From NCBI RefSeq assembly GCF_016599855.1, contig NZ_CP067041.1:1736001-1800000 (forward strand): a stretch of 64,000 bases of DNA, in the 5' to 3' direction. Below are positions 26,694-35,610 of the stretch, piece after piece. Within the stretch, counting starts at the first letter, position 1. Every line of letters starts with the position of its first letter. The position numbers and the translations under genes were made by a program. Under the pieces are notes generated by a model. It was given only the letters and a program-made list of their open reading frames with translations, ran no database searches and was not told the DNA's origin. The stretch is from Bradyrhizobium diazoefficiens (GTDB taxonomy: Bacteria > Pseudomonadota > Alphaproteobacteria > Rhizobiales > Xanthobacteraceae).

Positions 26694-27386
26694 CTACAGC
26701 ATCGGCTCGAACTGGCAGTGCACGAGCATCTCGGACACCGAGGCGTTGTTCGGCAGCATGAGTGCGGTTTCCACCAGGCGGGCGATGTCGCCCGGCTGGC
26801 TCATCTCGTGGCGAGGGATCTCGTCGTCGTTCAGCGTCATGTCGGTGGCAACGTAGCCCGGGCAAATCACCGTTGCACGAATGCCGGCCGCACGTCCTTC
26901 CCGGCGAATGCCGTGGGTGAGTGCGACCACCGCGAATTTGGTCATGGCGTAGCCGACATTGCTACCCACGCGCTTGCCGGCGAGGGAGCCCAGATTGACG
27001 ACCCGGCCGTGGCCACACACGGCAAGATGAGGCAGAGTGGCCCTGACGAGGCGCAGGGGGCCCTTCACGTTAACGCGCCACATGTCGTCGAGGTCGTCCT
27101 CGCCCTCGTCGGAGACGCGAACTTTCGGGTTGATCCCCGCCGCATTGATAATGGCATCGACGCCGCCCCATCGTGCGACCGTGGCATTGACCCACGCGAT
27201 CGGGCTCGCGGCATCTTCGGCGTCATAGCGATGCGTCATGAGGCGATCGCTTTCGGCAAGGCGGCTCGCATCGCGAAGCCCCGCCGATATACGGAAGCCC
27301 GACGACAGCAGCCGGTCGACGGCGGCGCGTCCGATGCCGCGCGAAGCTCCCGAGACCATGACGATCCGATTGCCGACCTCCAACAT
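26694..27386 (-). CDS. SDR-family oxidoreductase
   Basis: The 230-aa enzyme has the cofactor motif SGASRGIGRAA (TGxxxGxG variant), NAAGIN, and active-site GYAMTKFA (Tyr and Lys), followed by CPGYVATDM. It is a cytoplasmic NAD(P)-dependent reductase or dehydrogenase. It is divergent from the SDR at 27615 and only distantly similar to it. It probably belongs to the same catabolic locus; the substrate is unknown. Confidence 0.88.
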   Translation of the reverse strand: MLEVGNRIVMVSGASRGIGRAAVDRLLSSGFRISAGLRDASRLAESDRLMTHRYDAEDAASPIAWVNATVARWGGVDAIINAAGINPKVRVSDEGEDDLDDMWRVNVKGPLRLVRATLPHLAVCGHGRVVNLGSLAGKRVGSNVGYAMTKFAVVALTHGIRREGRAAGIRATVICPGYVATDMTLNDDEIPRHEMSQPGDIARLVETALMLPNNASVSEMLVHCQFEPML

Positions 27387-27614
27387 CCGAGTCCGTCTCC
27401 TATAAGCGAGCCAGGTGCATCACGAACTGTAAGGGAACGCGACCGGTAGCGAGTAAGAGAAATTCGCTCTGCCGGTATCGGGCGTGCTTATGGCTGGCAG
27501 GCCGGCGCATCCGGCCGGGATATTGGATGTCCTTATGAGGGCAGAACAAATCTGCTGTATGCCTACATCGGCCCATGCACGTAGTTTTGGCTGCCTGCAA
27601 AAGAGCCCCCGCAG

Positions 27615-28418
27615 ATGGGATTTTCGGACTATCGAACGGCGTTGGTGACGGGCGCGTCCTCCGGTATCGGGGCTGCGACGGTTCGGCGGCTCTGCGCCGA
27701 GGGGCTCGAGGTTCATGCGCTGGGGCGAGACCATCGGCGATTGGCGAGGCTCTCGGCTGAGACGGGCTGTCGAGTATGCGCGCTCGATGTGAACGATCTC
27801 GCCGCCCTGACACGGCTTGGGGGCTCGGCCGAGTTCGACGTCCTCGTCAATAGTGCCGGTCAGTCGCGGCGCAGCAATATCCTGGATACTGCACCGGACG
27901 ATGTCGACACGCTGGTCGACGTCAATCTGCGCGCGGTCCTGCATCTGACGCGGCTCATCGTACCCGGTATGGCACAGCGCAACCGCGGCCACGTGATCAA
28001 CATCTCGTCGATCGCCGGCCACTATGCCTTCGGCGAAAATGCAACGACATTCAATTCATCGGCGGCCTATCACGCGACCAAGTCGGGCATTCATTCGCTG
28101 TCGCAGCAATTGCGCATCGATCTCTACGGAACCTGCATTCGCGTCACCGAAGTCTCGCCCGGGCGCGTGGCCACGAGCATCTTCCAGAACCAGAATGCCG
28201 CCGACAATCCGGATGCCCGCTTCGTCGGCGCGTTCGAGACGCTCCAGTCCGAAGACATCGCAGAAGCCATTGCGTTCGCGGTGGGGGCGCCGGCGCGGAT
28301 GAACGTCGCGATGATCGAGGTCGTCCCCACGTTCCAGGTCGTCGGCGAACTGCGATTCGCCAGTCGATCCGAGACCACGCGATTGAGAGAAATGACAAGT
28401 GGAGCCGACAATGCCTGA
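27615..28418 (+). CDS. SDR-family oxidoreductase (paralogue of 40280-41038)
   Basis: The 267-aa enzyme has VTGASSGIGAATVRRL (cofactor site), NSAGQSRR, NISSIAG with Ser, and active-site AYHATKSG. Its first 25 residues are almost identical to the SDR on the opposite strand at 40280-41038, and most of the chain is alignable (AFEV…AEFDVLVN.AGQSRR.NILDT.PDD). It overlaps the aminotransferase start by 8 bp, so the two are cotranscribed. It probably oxidises or reduces a hydroxy/keto intermediate. Confidence 0.9.
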   Translation: MGFSDYRTALVTGASSGIGAATVRRLCAEGLEVHALGRDHRRLARLSAETGCRVCALDVNDLAALTRLGGSAEFDVLVNSAGQSRRSNILDTAPDDVDTLVDVNLRAVLHLTRLIVPGMAQRNRGHVINISSIAGHYAFGENATTFNSSAAYHATKSGIHSLSQQLRIDLYGTCIRVTEVSPGRVATSIFQNQNAADNPDARFVGAFETLQSEDIAEAIAFAVGAPARMNVAMIEVVPTFQVVGELRFASRSETTRLREMTSGADNA

Positions 28419-29613
28419 ACTCGCAAATCGCCTCAAGACCGTGAAGGTGTCGGCATCAGCGGCGATGACGGACAAGGCGCGTGAGCTCCGTGACGCAGGC
28501 GTCAAGATCGTCGGCCTGTCATCCGGGGAGCCCGATTTTCCGACGCCGCCGCATGCGGTCGAAGCCGCTCATCGGGCGGCGCTTGCCGGCGATACCAAAT
28601 ATCCGGCGCAGCCTGGGACCGTCGCGCTGAGGACCGCGGTGCAGCGCAAGTTCAAGCGCGAGAACAATCTCGACTATGCTCTTGACGAGATCCTGATCGC
28701 CAACGGCGGCAAGCAGATCATCTTCAACGCGCTGTTTGCGACCTGCAATCCCGGCGACGAGGTTGTCATTCCGGCCCCCGGCTGGATCACCTATGCGGAC
28801 ATCGTTCTCCTCGCGGAGGCGAGGCCTGTCGCCGTGCCCTGTCCTGAGAACAACCGGTTCAAGCTCCGCCCGGCGGACCTCGATGCGGCGATCACACCCA
28901 GGACGAAGTGGTTGATCCTGAATTTTCCCAACAATCCGACCGGGGCGGCATGCACGCGCGAGGAGATGCGTACGATCGCCGACGTCATGCTGAAGCACCC
29001 AGACGTCTGGATCCTTACGGACGACATCTATGAACATCTCACCTATGATGGTTTCGAGTTCTGTACCATTGCCGAGGTTGAGCCACGGCTGAAGAACCGC
29101 GTCGTGACCGTCAACGGCGCGTCGAAGGCCTACGCCATGACCGGCTGGCGGGTCGGCTATTGCGGAGGTCCCAGGGACCTAATCGCGGCGATGAATAACG
29201 TCCATGGCCAGGCGACCGGCGGTATCTGCACGGTGAGCCAGGCGGCGGCGGTTGCGGTCCTGGACGGTCCGCAGGATTTCCTGAACGAGCGCTCGTCCAT
29301 CTATCGTGATCGGCGCGATCTCGTGGTCAAGCTTCTGAATCAGATCCCCGGCATCACCTGCCACAAGCCCCAAGGGGCGTTCTACGTGTTTCCGAACATC
29401 GCCGGCTGCATCGGCAAGACCACTAAGGGTGGGCGGCGGCTGGACACCGATGCCGACTTCATCTCGGCTTTGCTGGAGGAGCAGCATGTTGCTGCGGTGC
29501 ACGGTGGCGCCTATGGCATGAGCCCGTATTTCCGCATTTCCTACGCGACCGATATCGGATCGCTCAGGGAAGGCTGCCGGCGTATCGCAAGCTTCTGCGA
29601 AAGCCTGCGCTGA
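28411..29613 (+). CDS. PLP-dependent aminotransferase, class I (AspC/AspB type)
   Basis: The 400-aa protein reads VSASAAMTDKARELRDAGVK, GLSSGEPDFPTP, NFPNNPTGAACTREEM and the PLP-lysine motif VNGASKAYAMTGWRVGY. It ends with FRISYATDIG. This is the aspartate/aromatic aminotransferase Iγ group. ATG 28411 has GGAG 7 nt upstream; the earlier GTG (28399) is less likely. It may transaminate an amino acid released by the neighbouring 5-oxoprolinase-type enzymes. Confidence 0.9.
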   Translation: MPELANRLKTVKVSASAAMTDKARELRDAGVKIVGLSSGEPDFPTPPHAVEAAHRAALAGDTKYPAQPGTVALRTAVQRKFKRENNLDYALDEILIANGGKQIIFNALFATCNPGDEVVIPAPGWITYADIVLLAEARPVAVPCPENNRFKLRPADLDAAITPRTKWLILNFPNNPTGAACTREEMRTIADVMLKHPDVWILTDDIYEHLTYDGFEFCTIAEVEPRLKNRVVTVNGASKAYAMTGWRVGYCGGPRDLIAAMNNVHGQATGGICTVSQAAAVAVLDGPQDFLNERSSIYRDRRDLVVKLLNQIPGITCHKPQGAFYVFPNIAGCIGKTTKGGRRLDTDADFISALLEEQHVAAVHGGAYGMSPYFRISYATDIGSLREGCRRIASFCESLR

Positions 29614-29655
29614 CCGGGTATTCGGAATGCAAGGGGGAGGGCCCCCGGACGCTCG

Positions 29656-29682
29656 GCGAACGCCGTAACCAGCGGCGTTCGC
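29656..29682. promoter_or_regulatory. 9-bp perfect inverted repeat after the aminotransferase gene
   Basis: GCGAACGCC (29656-29664) and GGCGTTCGC (29674-29682) flank a 9-nt loop. No T-run follows, so a factor-independent terminator is doubtful. It could be an RNA hairpin closing the upstream transcript or an operator for the importer operon at 29835. Confidence 0.4.
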
Positions 29683-29834
29683 AGGTCAAGATCGGAGCAA
29701 TATCCCGAACCGGTTGTCATAATCGTTCCTGATGCCCCTAAACGAAGATGTTCTTGGTCCTGTAGAATGCCAACGCATAAGCTTTGTTCTAAAGAGGGGT
29801 AGTCTTGGTATCGCACAGTCGAGGACGGCCAGCG

Positions 29835-30767
29835 ATGACCACCAGTGACGAGGCGGTGGCAGTTTTGACTGTTGAGGCGCCACCGGTCGCCCGGGAGAGA
29901 TCGCGCTGGCGCTTGGCGTTGCCCGTCGGGGTTCTCGCCATCCCGATGTTGGCTTTCCTGACCTATTTCTTCTTCTATCCGGCGCTCGCCCTGCTGTTCT
30001 CGAGCATCCAGACGCAGGACAGCCGCGGCATCATCGGCCGCCCGTTCACGCTGGCGCATTACGCACGCCTCGTTAATGTCGAACTCTACGCGCGCGTGCT
30101 TTGGACGACGCTGCGGATCAGCATCATCACCTCGGCGCTTGCGACGGTGCTCGCCTATCCGGTCGCCCTGGTGATGGTCAAGAGCCGTCCGATGGTCACG
30201 CGGGTCATCACCTTGATCGTGATCGCGCCCTTGATTGTCAGCGTGGTGGTTCGTGGATACGGCTGGCAGCTGGTGCTCCAGAACGGCCCGAAGGGGATGT
30301 TGAATTGGATCCTGATGACGCTGCATGTCGTCGACGCACCGATATCCGTCCTCTACACCGAAACGGCCGTCGTGATCGGATCGCTGCACGTGTTCTTCCC
30401 GATGATGGTTCTGCCGTTGGCGTCCGCGCTTGGCAAGATCGATCCCAACCTGGAGGACGCGGCTCGCATGCTCGGGGCGCCTTGGTGGAAGGTCTTTCTT
30501 CGGGTGACGCTGCCGTTGAGCATGCCTGGCTTCGTGGCGGGCTTCACCCTGGTATTTTCGCTCACCGCCGGCTCCTTCGTCATTCCTGCGATCCTGGGCG
30601 GGGCCTCGGCGGTAATGCTCGGCAATTTGATCGAGCAGCAGATCTTCGTCGTCTACGACTGGCCGTTCGGTGCTGCGATTGCCGTCGTACTCGTCGGCCT
30701 CGTTCTCGCGGTCAATGGCGTCTCGATGTGGCTTCTGGAAGGCCGGCGTCTCAGGAGGCCTGACTGA
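29835..30767 (+). CDS. ABC transporter permease, PotB type
   Basis: The 310-aa inner-membrane protein has a first helix about 25-50 (ALPVGVLAIPMLAFLTYFFFY) and five more. The EAA-like coupling loop is EDAARMLGAPWWKVFLRVTLP. It belongs to the spermidine/putrescine-type uptake family. ATG 29835 follows GAGGAC. TTG 29805 is less likely. It overlaps the next permease (TGATG). The neighbours suggest uptake of an amide or amino-acid-like compound rather than polyamines. Confidence 0.9.
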   Translation: MTTSDEAVAVLTVEAPPVARERSRWRLALPVGVLAIPMLAFLTYFFFYPALALLFSSIQTQDSRGIIGRPFTLAHYARLVNVELYARVLWTTLRISIITSALATVLAYPVALVMVKSRPMVTRVITLIVIAPLIVSVVVRGYGWQLVLQNGPKGMLNWILMTLHVVDAPISVLYTETAVVIGSLHVFFPMMVLPLASALGKIDPNLEDAARMLGAPWWKVFLRVTLPLSMPGFVAGFTLVFSLTAGSFVIPAILGGASAVMLGNLIEQQIFVVYDWPFGAAIAVVLVGLVLAVNGVSMWLLEGRRLRRPD

Positions 30768-31570
30768 TGGACGAGCGGTTTTCCGGCTTCGGTGCCTTCA
30801 TCCTCTACACCATCACGGCCGGCATGATGCTGTTCATCCTGACGCCGCTGCTCCTCGTCATGGCTGCGTCGGTCTCCGATTCCTATTTCGTGACCTTTCC
30901 GCCGCAGGGCTTCACGCTGAAATGGTATGCCAAGGTTCTCCAGGACCGCGACTTCCTCGAAGCGATGCGGCTCAGCATTTTGCTCGCGCTCGGCACGACG
31001 GTGGGCTCGCTGCTGTTCGGTGTGCCCGCGGCCTTCGCGCTGGTGCGCGGACATTTCGTCGGCCTCGCGGCAATCAAGGGTTTCCTGCTTTCGCCGCTGA
31101 TATTTCCGGCCCTGATAACGGGCCTCGCGCTGCTCCAGGTCCTCAACAAGCTCGGCTCGACGGACGCACGGCTGAATCTTCTGATCGGCCATATCGTCGT
31201 GACCTCGCCCTATGTCATCCGGACAGTGGTTACCAGCCTGCAATTAGTCGACGAGAATCTGGAGGATGCCGCACGCACCCTCGGGGCCAGCCGGCTGCGA
31301 ACCTTCTGGCGGGTGACGCTGCCGCAGATCGCCTCTGGCGTCGCCGCCGGCGGACTGTTTGCTTTCATGGTTTCGTTCGACAACTACCCTGTCACGATGT
31401 GGCTGGCGAACTCCGAATACTCGCCCGTTCCGCTGGTCTTGATGCGGCAGCTCGTCAATGTTTTCGATCCGTCCGTGCCGGCGATGTCGACCATCATCAT
31501 TCTGATGGCAATGGTCGGCGTCTTGATTTTGGAAAAATTGGTAGGTCTTCGCCGCGCGCTGGCCGCCTGA
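30767..31570 (+). CDS. ABC transporter permease, PotC type
   Basis: The 267-aa inner-membrane protein has six probable helices and coupling loop EDAARTLGASRLRTFWRVTLPQ. It starts in a TGATG overlap with the PotB-like gene, and the two probably form the heterodimeric channel of the importer. The binding protein follows after 27 bp. Confidence 0.9.
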   Translation: MDERFSGFGAFILYTITAGMMLFILTPLLLVMAASVSDSYFVTFPPQGFTLKWYAKVLQDRDFLEAMRLSILLALGTTVGSLLFGVPAAFALVRGHFVGLAAIKGFLLSPLIFPALITGLALLQVLNKLGSTDARLNLLIGHIVVTSPYVIRTVVTSLQLVDENLEDAARTLGASRLRTFWRVTLPQIASGVAAGGLFAFMVSFDNYPVTMWLANSEYSPVPLVLMRQLVNVFDPSVPAMSTIIILMAMVGVLILEKLVGLRRALAA

Positions 31571-31597
31571 TGTACTCTTGTAGATGGAGATAGGACC

Positions 31598-32662
31598 ATG
31601 AGACTGACGCGTAGGACTCTCATCAAGGCCGGTGCATCCGCGGTCGCTTTCCCGACCATCATCAGCCGGGCCTGGTCGCAGGACGCCAGGCAGCTGCATG
31701 TTGGCGTTTACAACTCCGCCCTGGGCAAACTGATCCAGAAGGAGGTCATTCCCAAGTTCGAAACCGAGTTCAAATGCCGGGTCTTCACGATTGAAGGCGC
31801 GACGCTCTCCAACATCGCCGCGCTTCGTGCAACGCGCGATACGCCGCGGTTCAGCGTCATGATGATGGATGACGTCGGCATTCCCCAGGCAAAGCAGGAG
31901 GGCCTGATCGGCAAGCTCGACGCCGACAAGATCCCCAATCTCGCGAAGGTTTATCCGCGATATATTTTCGAAGACGGATACGGCGTCGGATTCTCGATCT
32001 CCAGCGCGGCGATGTTCATCAATCCGCAGGTGACCAAGCCGCTCAAGAGCTATGAAGAGATCTTCGACGCCAAATATCGCAAGCAGATCCTCCTCAACAC
32101 GCCGAAGAATACCCAGAGCGTGCTGATGCTCATCGTTGCGGCCTCGCTCGTCACGGGCAAGCCGTTCAAGGAGGCGCAATATTTGGTCGACCAGGGTTGG
32201 GAGAAGCTGGCGACGCTCAAGCCGAACGTGCTGACGATCTACGACAGCGAGGCGCAGGTGCTCCAGGTCGCGCAGGGGCAGGCGACGATCGGCGGCATCG
32301 AATATTCCAAGGCAATCTATCCGCACACCGCGAAGGGCCTGCCGCTCGACATGACCTTCCCCAAGGAGGGCGCCTTCACCGGCATCAACAGCATGACGAT
32401 CGTCAAGAATGCACCGGAGCCGGAACTGGGAGCGGCGTTCATCAACCGCATCCTGGACCCGGCGGTCGCCAAGATGCTGTCCGAGCAGACGCTGAGCGCA
32501 CCCTCGGTCGGCGGCATCGAGTTCAAGCCGGAGACCGCAAAGTACCTCGCTTATCCCGATACGAAGGCAACCGATCTCGGGCTCTTCACGCCGGACTGGA
32601 ATTTCATCGTCCCGCGCCGCGGTCCCTGGCTGGAGAAATATAACGAGGTGTTCACGAGCTGA
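31598..32662 (+). CDS. periplasmic solute-binding protein, PotD type, probable Tat substrate
   Basis: The 354-aa protein has a leader MRLTRRTLIKAGASAVAFPT with the twin-arginine motif RRTLIK and a short hydrophobic stretch. The mature part (LHVGVYNSALGKLIQKEVIP) is a type 2 periplasmic-binding fold of the iron/polyamine class. It delivers the ligand to the PotB/PotC-like channel. Tat export suggests folding in the cytoplasm first; that is inferred from the leader alone. Confidence 0.88.
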   Translation: MRLTRRTLIKAGASAVAFPTIISRAWSQDARQLHVGVYNSALGKLIQKEVIPKFETEFKCRVFTIEGATLSNIAALRATRDTPRFSVMMMDDVGIPQAKQEGLIGKLDADKIPNLAKVYPRYIFEDGYGVGFSISSAAMFINPQVTKPLKSYEEIFDAKYRKQILLNTPKNTQSVLMLIVAASLVTGKPFKEAQYLVDQGWEKLATLKPNVLTIYDSEAQVLQVAQGQATIGGIEYSKAIYPHTAKGLPLDMTFPKEGAFTGINSMTIVKNAPEPELGAAFINRILDPAVAKMLSEQTLSAPSVGGIEFKPETAKYLAYPDTKATDLGLFTPDWNFIVPRRGPWLEKYNEVFTS

Positions 32663-32673
32663 GCGGAGTCGTC

Positions 32674-33768
32674 ATGAAATCTTCTGAAGTCAGGCTTGAG
32701 CGCCTCGGCAAGGAATACGGCCGCATGGTCGCGGTCGACAACGTGTCGCTCGCGATCGAGCCCGGGCATATGGTCGCTCTGCTCGGTCCGAGCGGATGCG
32801 GCAAGACGACCTGTCTCCGCATGATTGCGGGCCTGATCCGCCCGACATCCGGCGACGTCTTCGTCAACGACAAGAGGATGACCGGCGTGCCGGTGCATCG
32901 CCGCAACGTCGGGATGCTGTTCCAGAACTATGCCTTGTTCCCTCATCTGACTGTCGAGGAGAACATCGTATTCGGCCTGGAGATGCGCGGGATGTCCAAG
33001 GCGGATGCTGCGAGGAAGGTGAGCGAAGCTCTCAGTCTCGTCCAGCTCTCGAACTTCGGAAAGCGCTATCCGGCCCAGCTCTCCGGCGGTCAGCAACAGC
33101 GCGTCGCACTGGGGCGTGCCCTGGTGATCGAGCCGGCAATGCTGCTGCTCGACGAGCCGCTCGGGGCGCTCGATAAGGGGCTTCGCGAGAGCATGCAGGT
33201 CGAACTGCGCGCCCTGCAGCGCAGGCTCGGCCTGACCACCATCATGGTGACCCACGATCAGGACGAAGCGCTGACCATGGCTGACAAGATCGTGGTGATG
33301 CGCGATGGCAAGCTCGAGCAGGTCGGCTCGGCCACCGAAATCTACCAGCGCCCGGCTTCGAAATTCGTAGCGCAATTCATCGGCGCCTCGAACCTGTTTG
33401 AAGGTCCGGTCGAGCAGCGCAATGGCAGTGGAGCGGTCATTCGCGTGTCGCCCGAATTGAGCATTCAGGTCGACCAGCTTCCAGCATCGGCGAGCGACGC
33501 GATGGTCTCGATCAGGCCCGAGGCGATCATCGTCGAGAGGGCTGGTCAGGCCTCGGCGGCGCAAGCTGCGAACAGCGTGATGGCGCGTGTCGACCAGGCG
33601 ATCTATCGCGGCTTCGTCAGTCACTATTACCTCAGGACGCCGAGTGGCGGGCAGATCATCGTGTTCGAGCAGAATCAGTCGCAACACGCGGGACTTCGAT
33701 ACGCCGTGGGCGAGGAGGTTGTCGCGCGGTGGGAGTCGCCGAGCAATCATATCATTGCCCGTCACTGA
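32674..33768 (+). CDS. ABC transporter ATPase, PotA type with TOBE domain
   Basis: The 364-aa protein has Walker A GPSGCGKTT, Q-loop QNYALFPHLTVEENI, signature LSGGQQQRVALGRAL, Walker B MLLLDEPLGALD and VTHDQDEAL. A C-terminal TOBE domain (about 280-355) contains VSIRPEAIIVER. It is the energising subunit of the importer encoded at 29835-32662, 11 bp after the binding protein. Confidence 0.93.
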   Translation: MKSSEVRLERLGKEYGRMVAVDNVSLAIEPGHMVALLGPSGCGKTTCLRMIAGLIRPTSGDVFVNDKRMTGVPVHRRNVGMLFQNYALFPHLTVEENIVFGLEMRGMSKADAARKVSEALSLVQLSNFGKRYPAQLSGGQQQRVALGRALVIEPAMLLLDEPLGALDKGLRESMQVELRALQRRLGLTTIMVTHDQDEALTMADKIVVMRDGKLEQVGSATEIYQRPASKFVAQFIGASNLFEGPVEQRNGSGAVIRVSPELSIQVDQLPASASDAMVSIRPEAIIVERAGQASAAQAANSVMARVDQAIYRGFVSHYYLRTPSGGQIIVFEQNQSQHAGLRYAVGEEVVARWESPSNHIIARH

Positions 33769-33905
33769 CGCGCGAGACTGGCGCAGCGGGTGCGGGCAAT
33801 CGACATCCCTTATACCCGTAGACGAACATCGTCTTGGATCGACTTGGGCTGTTTGGTTAGAAATGGAGACGGCGGCGCCGCAGGCGTTGGACCAATGAGG
33901 CCCTT

Positions 33906-34601
33906 TTGTCGATTAATCAGCCCAGCGCTCCCCTTGTCGGCGCGATCGAGAAAAGCCCGAAGATCAGCCTGATCGGCACGCTCGCGATGCTGGTCGAGGC
34001 ACCGGGTGAGTTTGACCTGATCCAACAGGGACGCATCTGGGCGCTTGCGGATGCTGCGTCGTCGTGGCCGAATGTCCAGGAAGCCGTCATCGGCGTCACC
34101 AATGTGATGCTGGTATTCGAGCAGCCGCCTGCTGATATCGGCATGCTCGCCGCTTCGATCGTCGAGCTGTGGCATCGCTTGCCCGGCCGCAAGGCCGACG
34201 GCAAGGTCATCGAAATTCCTGTGATCTATGGCGGCGAGCTCGGCTTCGACTTGCCGGCGGTCGCGAAGCACACCGGACTGCCCGCGCGCGAGGTCATCAG
34301 AATTCATAGCGAGGGCGATTACACGGTCTGCGCCGTCGCGAGCTCGCCGGGGTTCGGTTATCTCCATGGCCTCGATCCGCGCATCCACATGCCGCGCAAA
34401 TCAGTGCCCTCGCTCAACATGCGCGCGGGTTCGGTGACCATCGGCGGGATGCAGACCGGCGTCGCGGCGCTGTCGAGCCCCAATGGATGGAACGCGATCG
34501 GCTGGGCCTCTGTCGCCATGTTCGATCCGCAGCGCGAGCAACCGTCTCTCATGCTGCCGGGGGACCGTGTCAGATTCAGGATCGATCGGATCGAGCTATG
34601 A
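33906..34601 (+). CDS. pxpB: 5-oxoprolinase subunit B (KipI-like)
   Basis: The 231-aa protein contains SLIGTLAMLVEAPGEFDL, GVTNVMLVFE, EIPVIYGGELGFDLPAVAKH and SSPGFGYLHGLDPRIHMPRK. This is the PxpB/KipI family, homologous to half of the urea-carboxylase carboxyltransferase region. TTG 33906 is chosen, with GAGG 7 nt before it; no earlier ATG fits. The stop overlaps the pxpC start (ATGA). With PxpC and PxpA it should open 5-oxoproline or a similar lactam using ATP. The true substrate is unproven. Confidence 0.88.
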   Translation: MSINQPSAPLVGAIEKSPKISLIGTLAMLVEAPGEFDLIQQGRIWALADAASSWPNVQEAVIGVTNVMLVFEQPPADIGMLAASIVELWHRLPGRKADGKVIEIPVIYGGELGFDLPAVAKHTGLPAREVIRIHSEGDYTVCAVASSPGFGYLHGLDPRIHMPRKSVPSLNMRAGSVTIGGMQTGVAALSSPNGWNAIGWASVAMFDPQREQPSLMLPGDRVRFRIDRIEL

Positions 34602-35575
34602 TCGAGATCCTCGCCAGCCCCGCCTTCAATACGATCCAGGATCTCGGCCGGCATGGTGCGCGCGGCATCGGTGTGAGTACGTCCGGCGCCATGGATCCCG
34701 TCGCGCTCGCGGCCGGAAATGCACTGCTCGGCAATGAGGACGGTGCGGCCGGCATCGAGATCCAGACATTTCCGTTCCGCCTGCGTTTCCAGGAGGACAC
34801 GACATTTGCGCTCACGGGCGCCGATCACGTTTCGACGCTGGCCGGATTATCCATGCGCCCGTGGTGGTGCAAGCGGGCGAGGGCTGGCGACATTCTCGCG
34901 ATCGGAACGCCGCGCCGCGGTGCGCGCGTCTACGCGACGTTCGGCGGTGGCCTCGACGTTCCGCGGGTGCTGGGTTCGCGCAGCACGCATCTGCGCGCCG
35001 GCTTCGGTGGGCTCGAGGGGCGAAGCTTGCAGACGGGCGACGTCATTCCGGTCGGCAAGCCACCGCAAGAGGCTGCCCGCCGTTTCGACTTCGGCGCCGC
35101 GCCGCCGGACGTCGCGATCCCAGGCGCCGGCCCGCGAGATGACGGCGTGCTGCGGATACGTGTCATGCGGGCCGGTGAATACGATCTGTTTTCAGAGGCG
35201 ATGCAGGCGAGGTTCTGGTCCACTGCGTGGAAGGTCAGCGCCCGGAGCGACCGCGGCGGATACCGCCTCACTGGAGACAAGCTGACATTGGACGCGCCGA
35301 TCGAGATGCGCTCGCATGGCGTCGTGGCCGGCGTCGTGCAGGTGCCGCCGGCCGGCGAGCCGATCATCCAGATGAGCGACGCCAACACGGCCGGCGGCTA
35401 TCCCAAGATGGCGGCCGTGATTCAGGCCGATCTCTGGCGCCTGGGCCAGGCGGCGCCAGGATCATTCATCGCCTTCAGGGATGTGAGCTACCAGGACGCG
35501 GTCGCGGCCATGGCCCCCGTCAATGACTATCTCGCCAGCTTGCGGGCTGTCGCGGATCTTTATCGACAGCTTTGA
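34598..35575 (+). CDS. pxpC: 5-oxoprolinase subunit C (KipA-like)
   Basis: The 325-aa protein begins MIEILASPAFNTIQDLGRHG and has GVSTSGAMDPVALAAGNALLGN, GGLDVPRVLGSRSTHLRAGFGGLEGR and GVVQVPPAGEPIIQMSDANTAGGYP. All are hallmarks of the biotin-dependent carboxyltransferase-like PxpC family. It overlaps pxpB by 4 bp and is followed 35 bp later by pxpA. A diverged paralogue is at 36796-37773. Confidence 0.9.
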   Translation: MIEILASPAFNTIQDLGRHGARGIGVSTSGAMDPVALAAGNALLGNEDGAAGIEIQTFPFRLRFQEDTTFALTGADHVSTLAGLSMRPWWCKRARAGDILAIGTPRRGARVYATFGGGLDVPRVLGSRSTHLRAGFGGLEGRSLQTGDVIPVGKPPQEAARRFDFGAAPPDVAIPGAGPRDDGVLRIRVMRAGEYDLFSEAMQARFWSTAWKVSARSDRGGYRLTGDKLTLDAPIEMRSHGVVAGVVQVPPAGEPIIQMSDANTAGGYPKMAAVIQADLWRLGQAAPGSFIAFRDVSYQDAVAAMAPVNDYLASLRAVADLYRQL

Positions 35576-35610
35576 GTGAACGTCAACGAGAACAAGAGCA
35601 GGGTGCGAAC

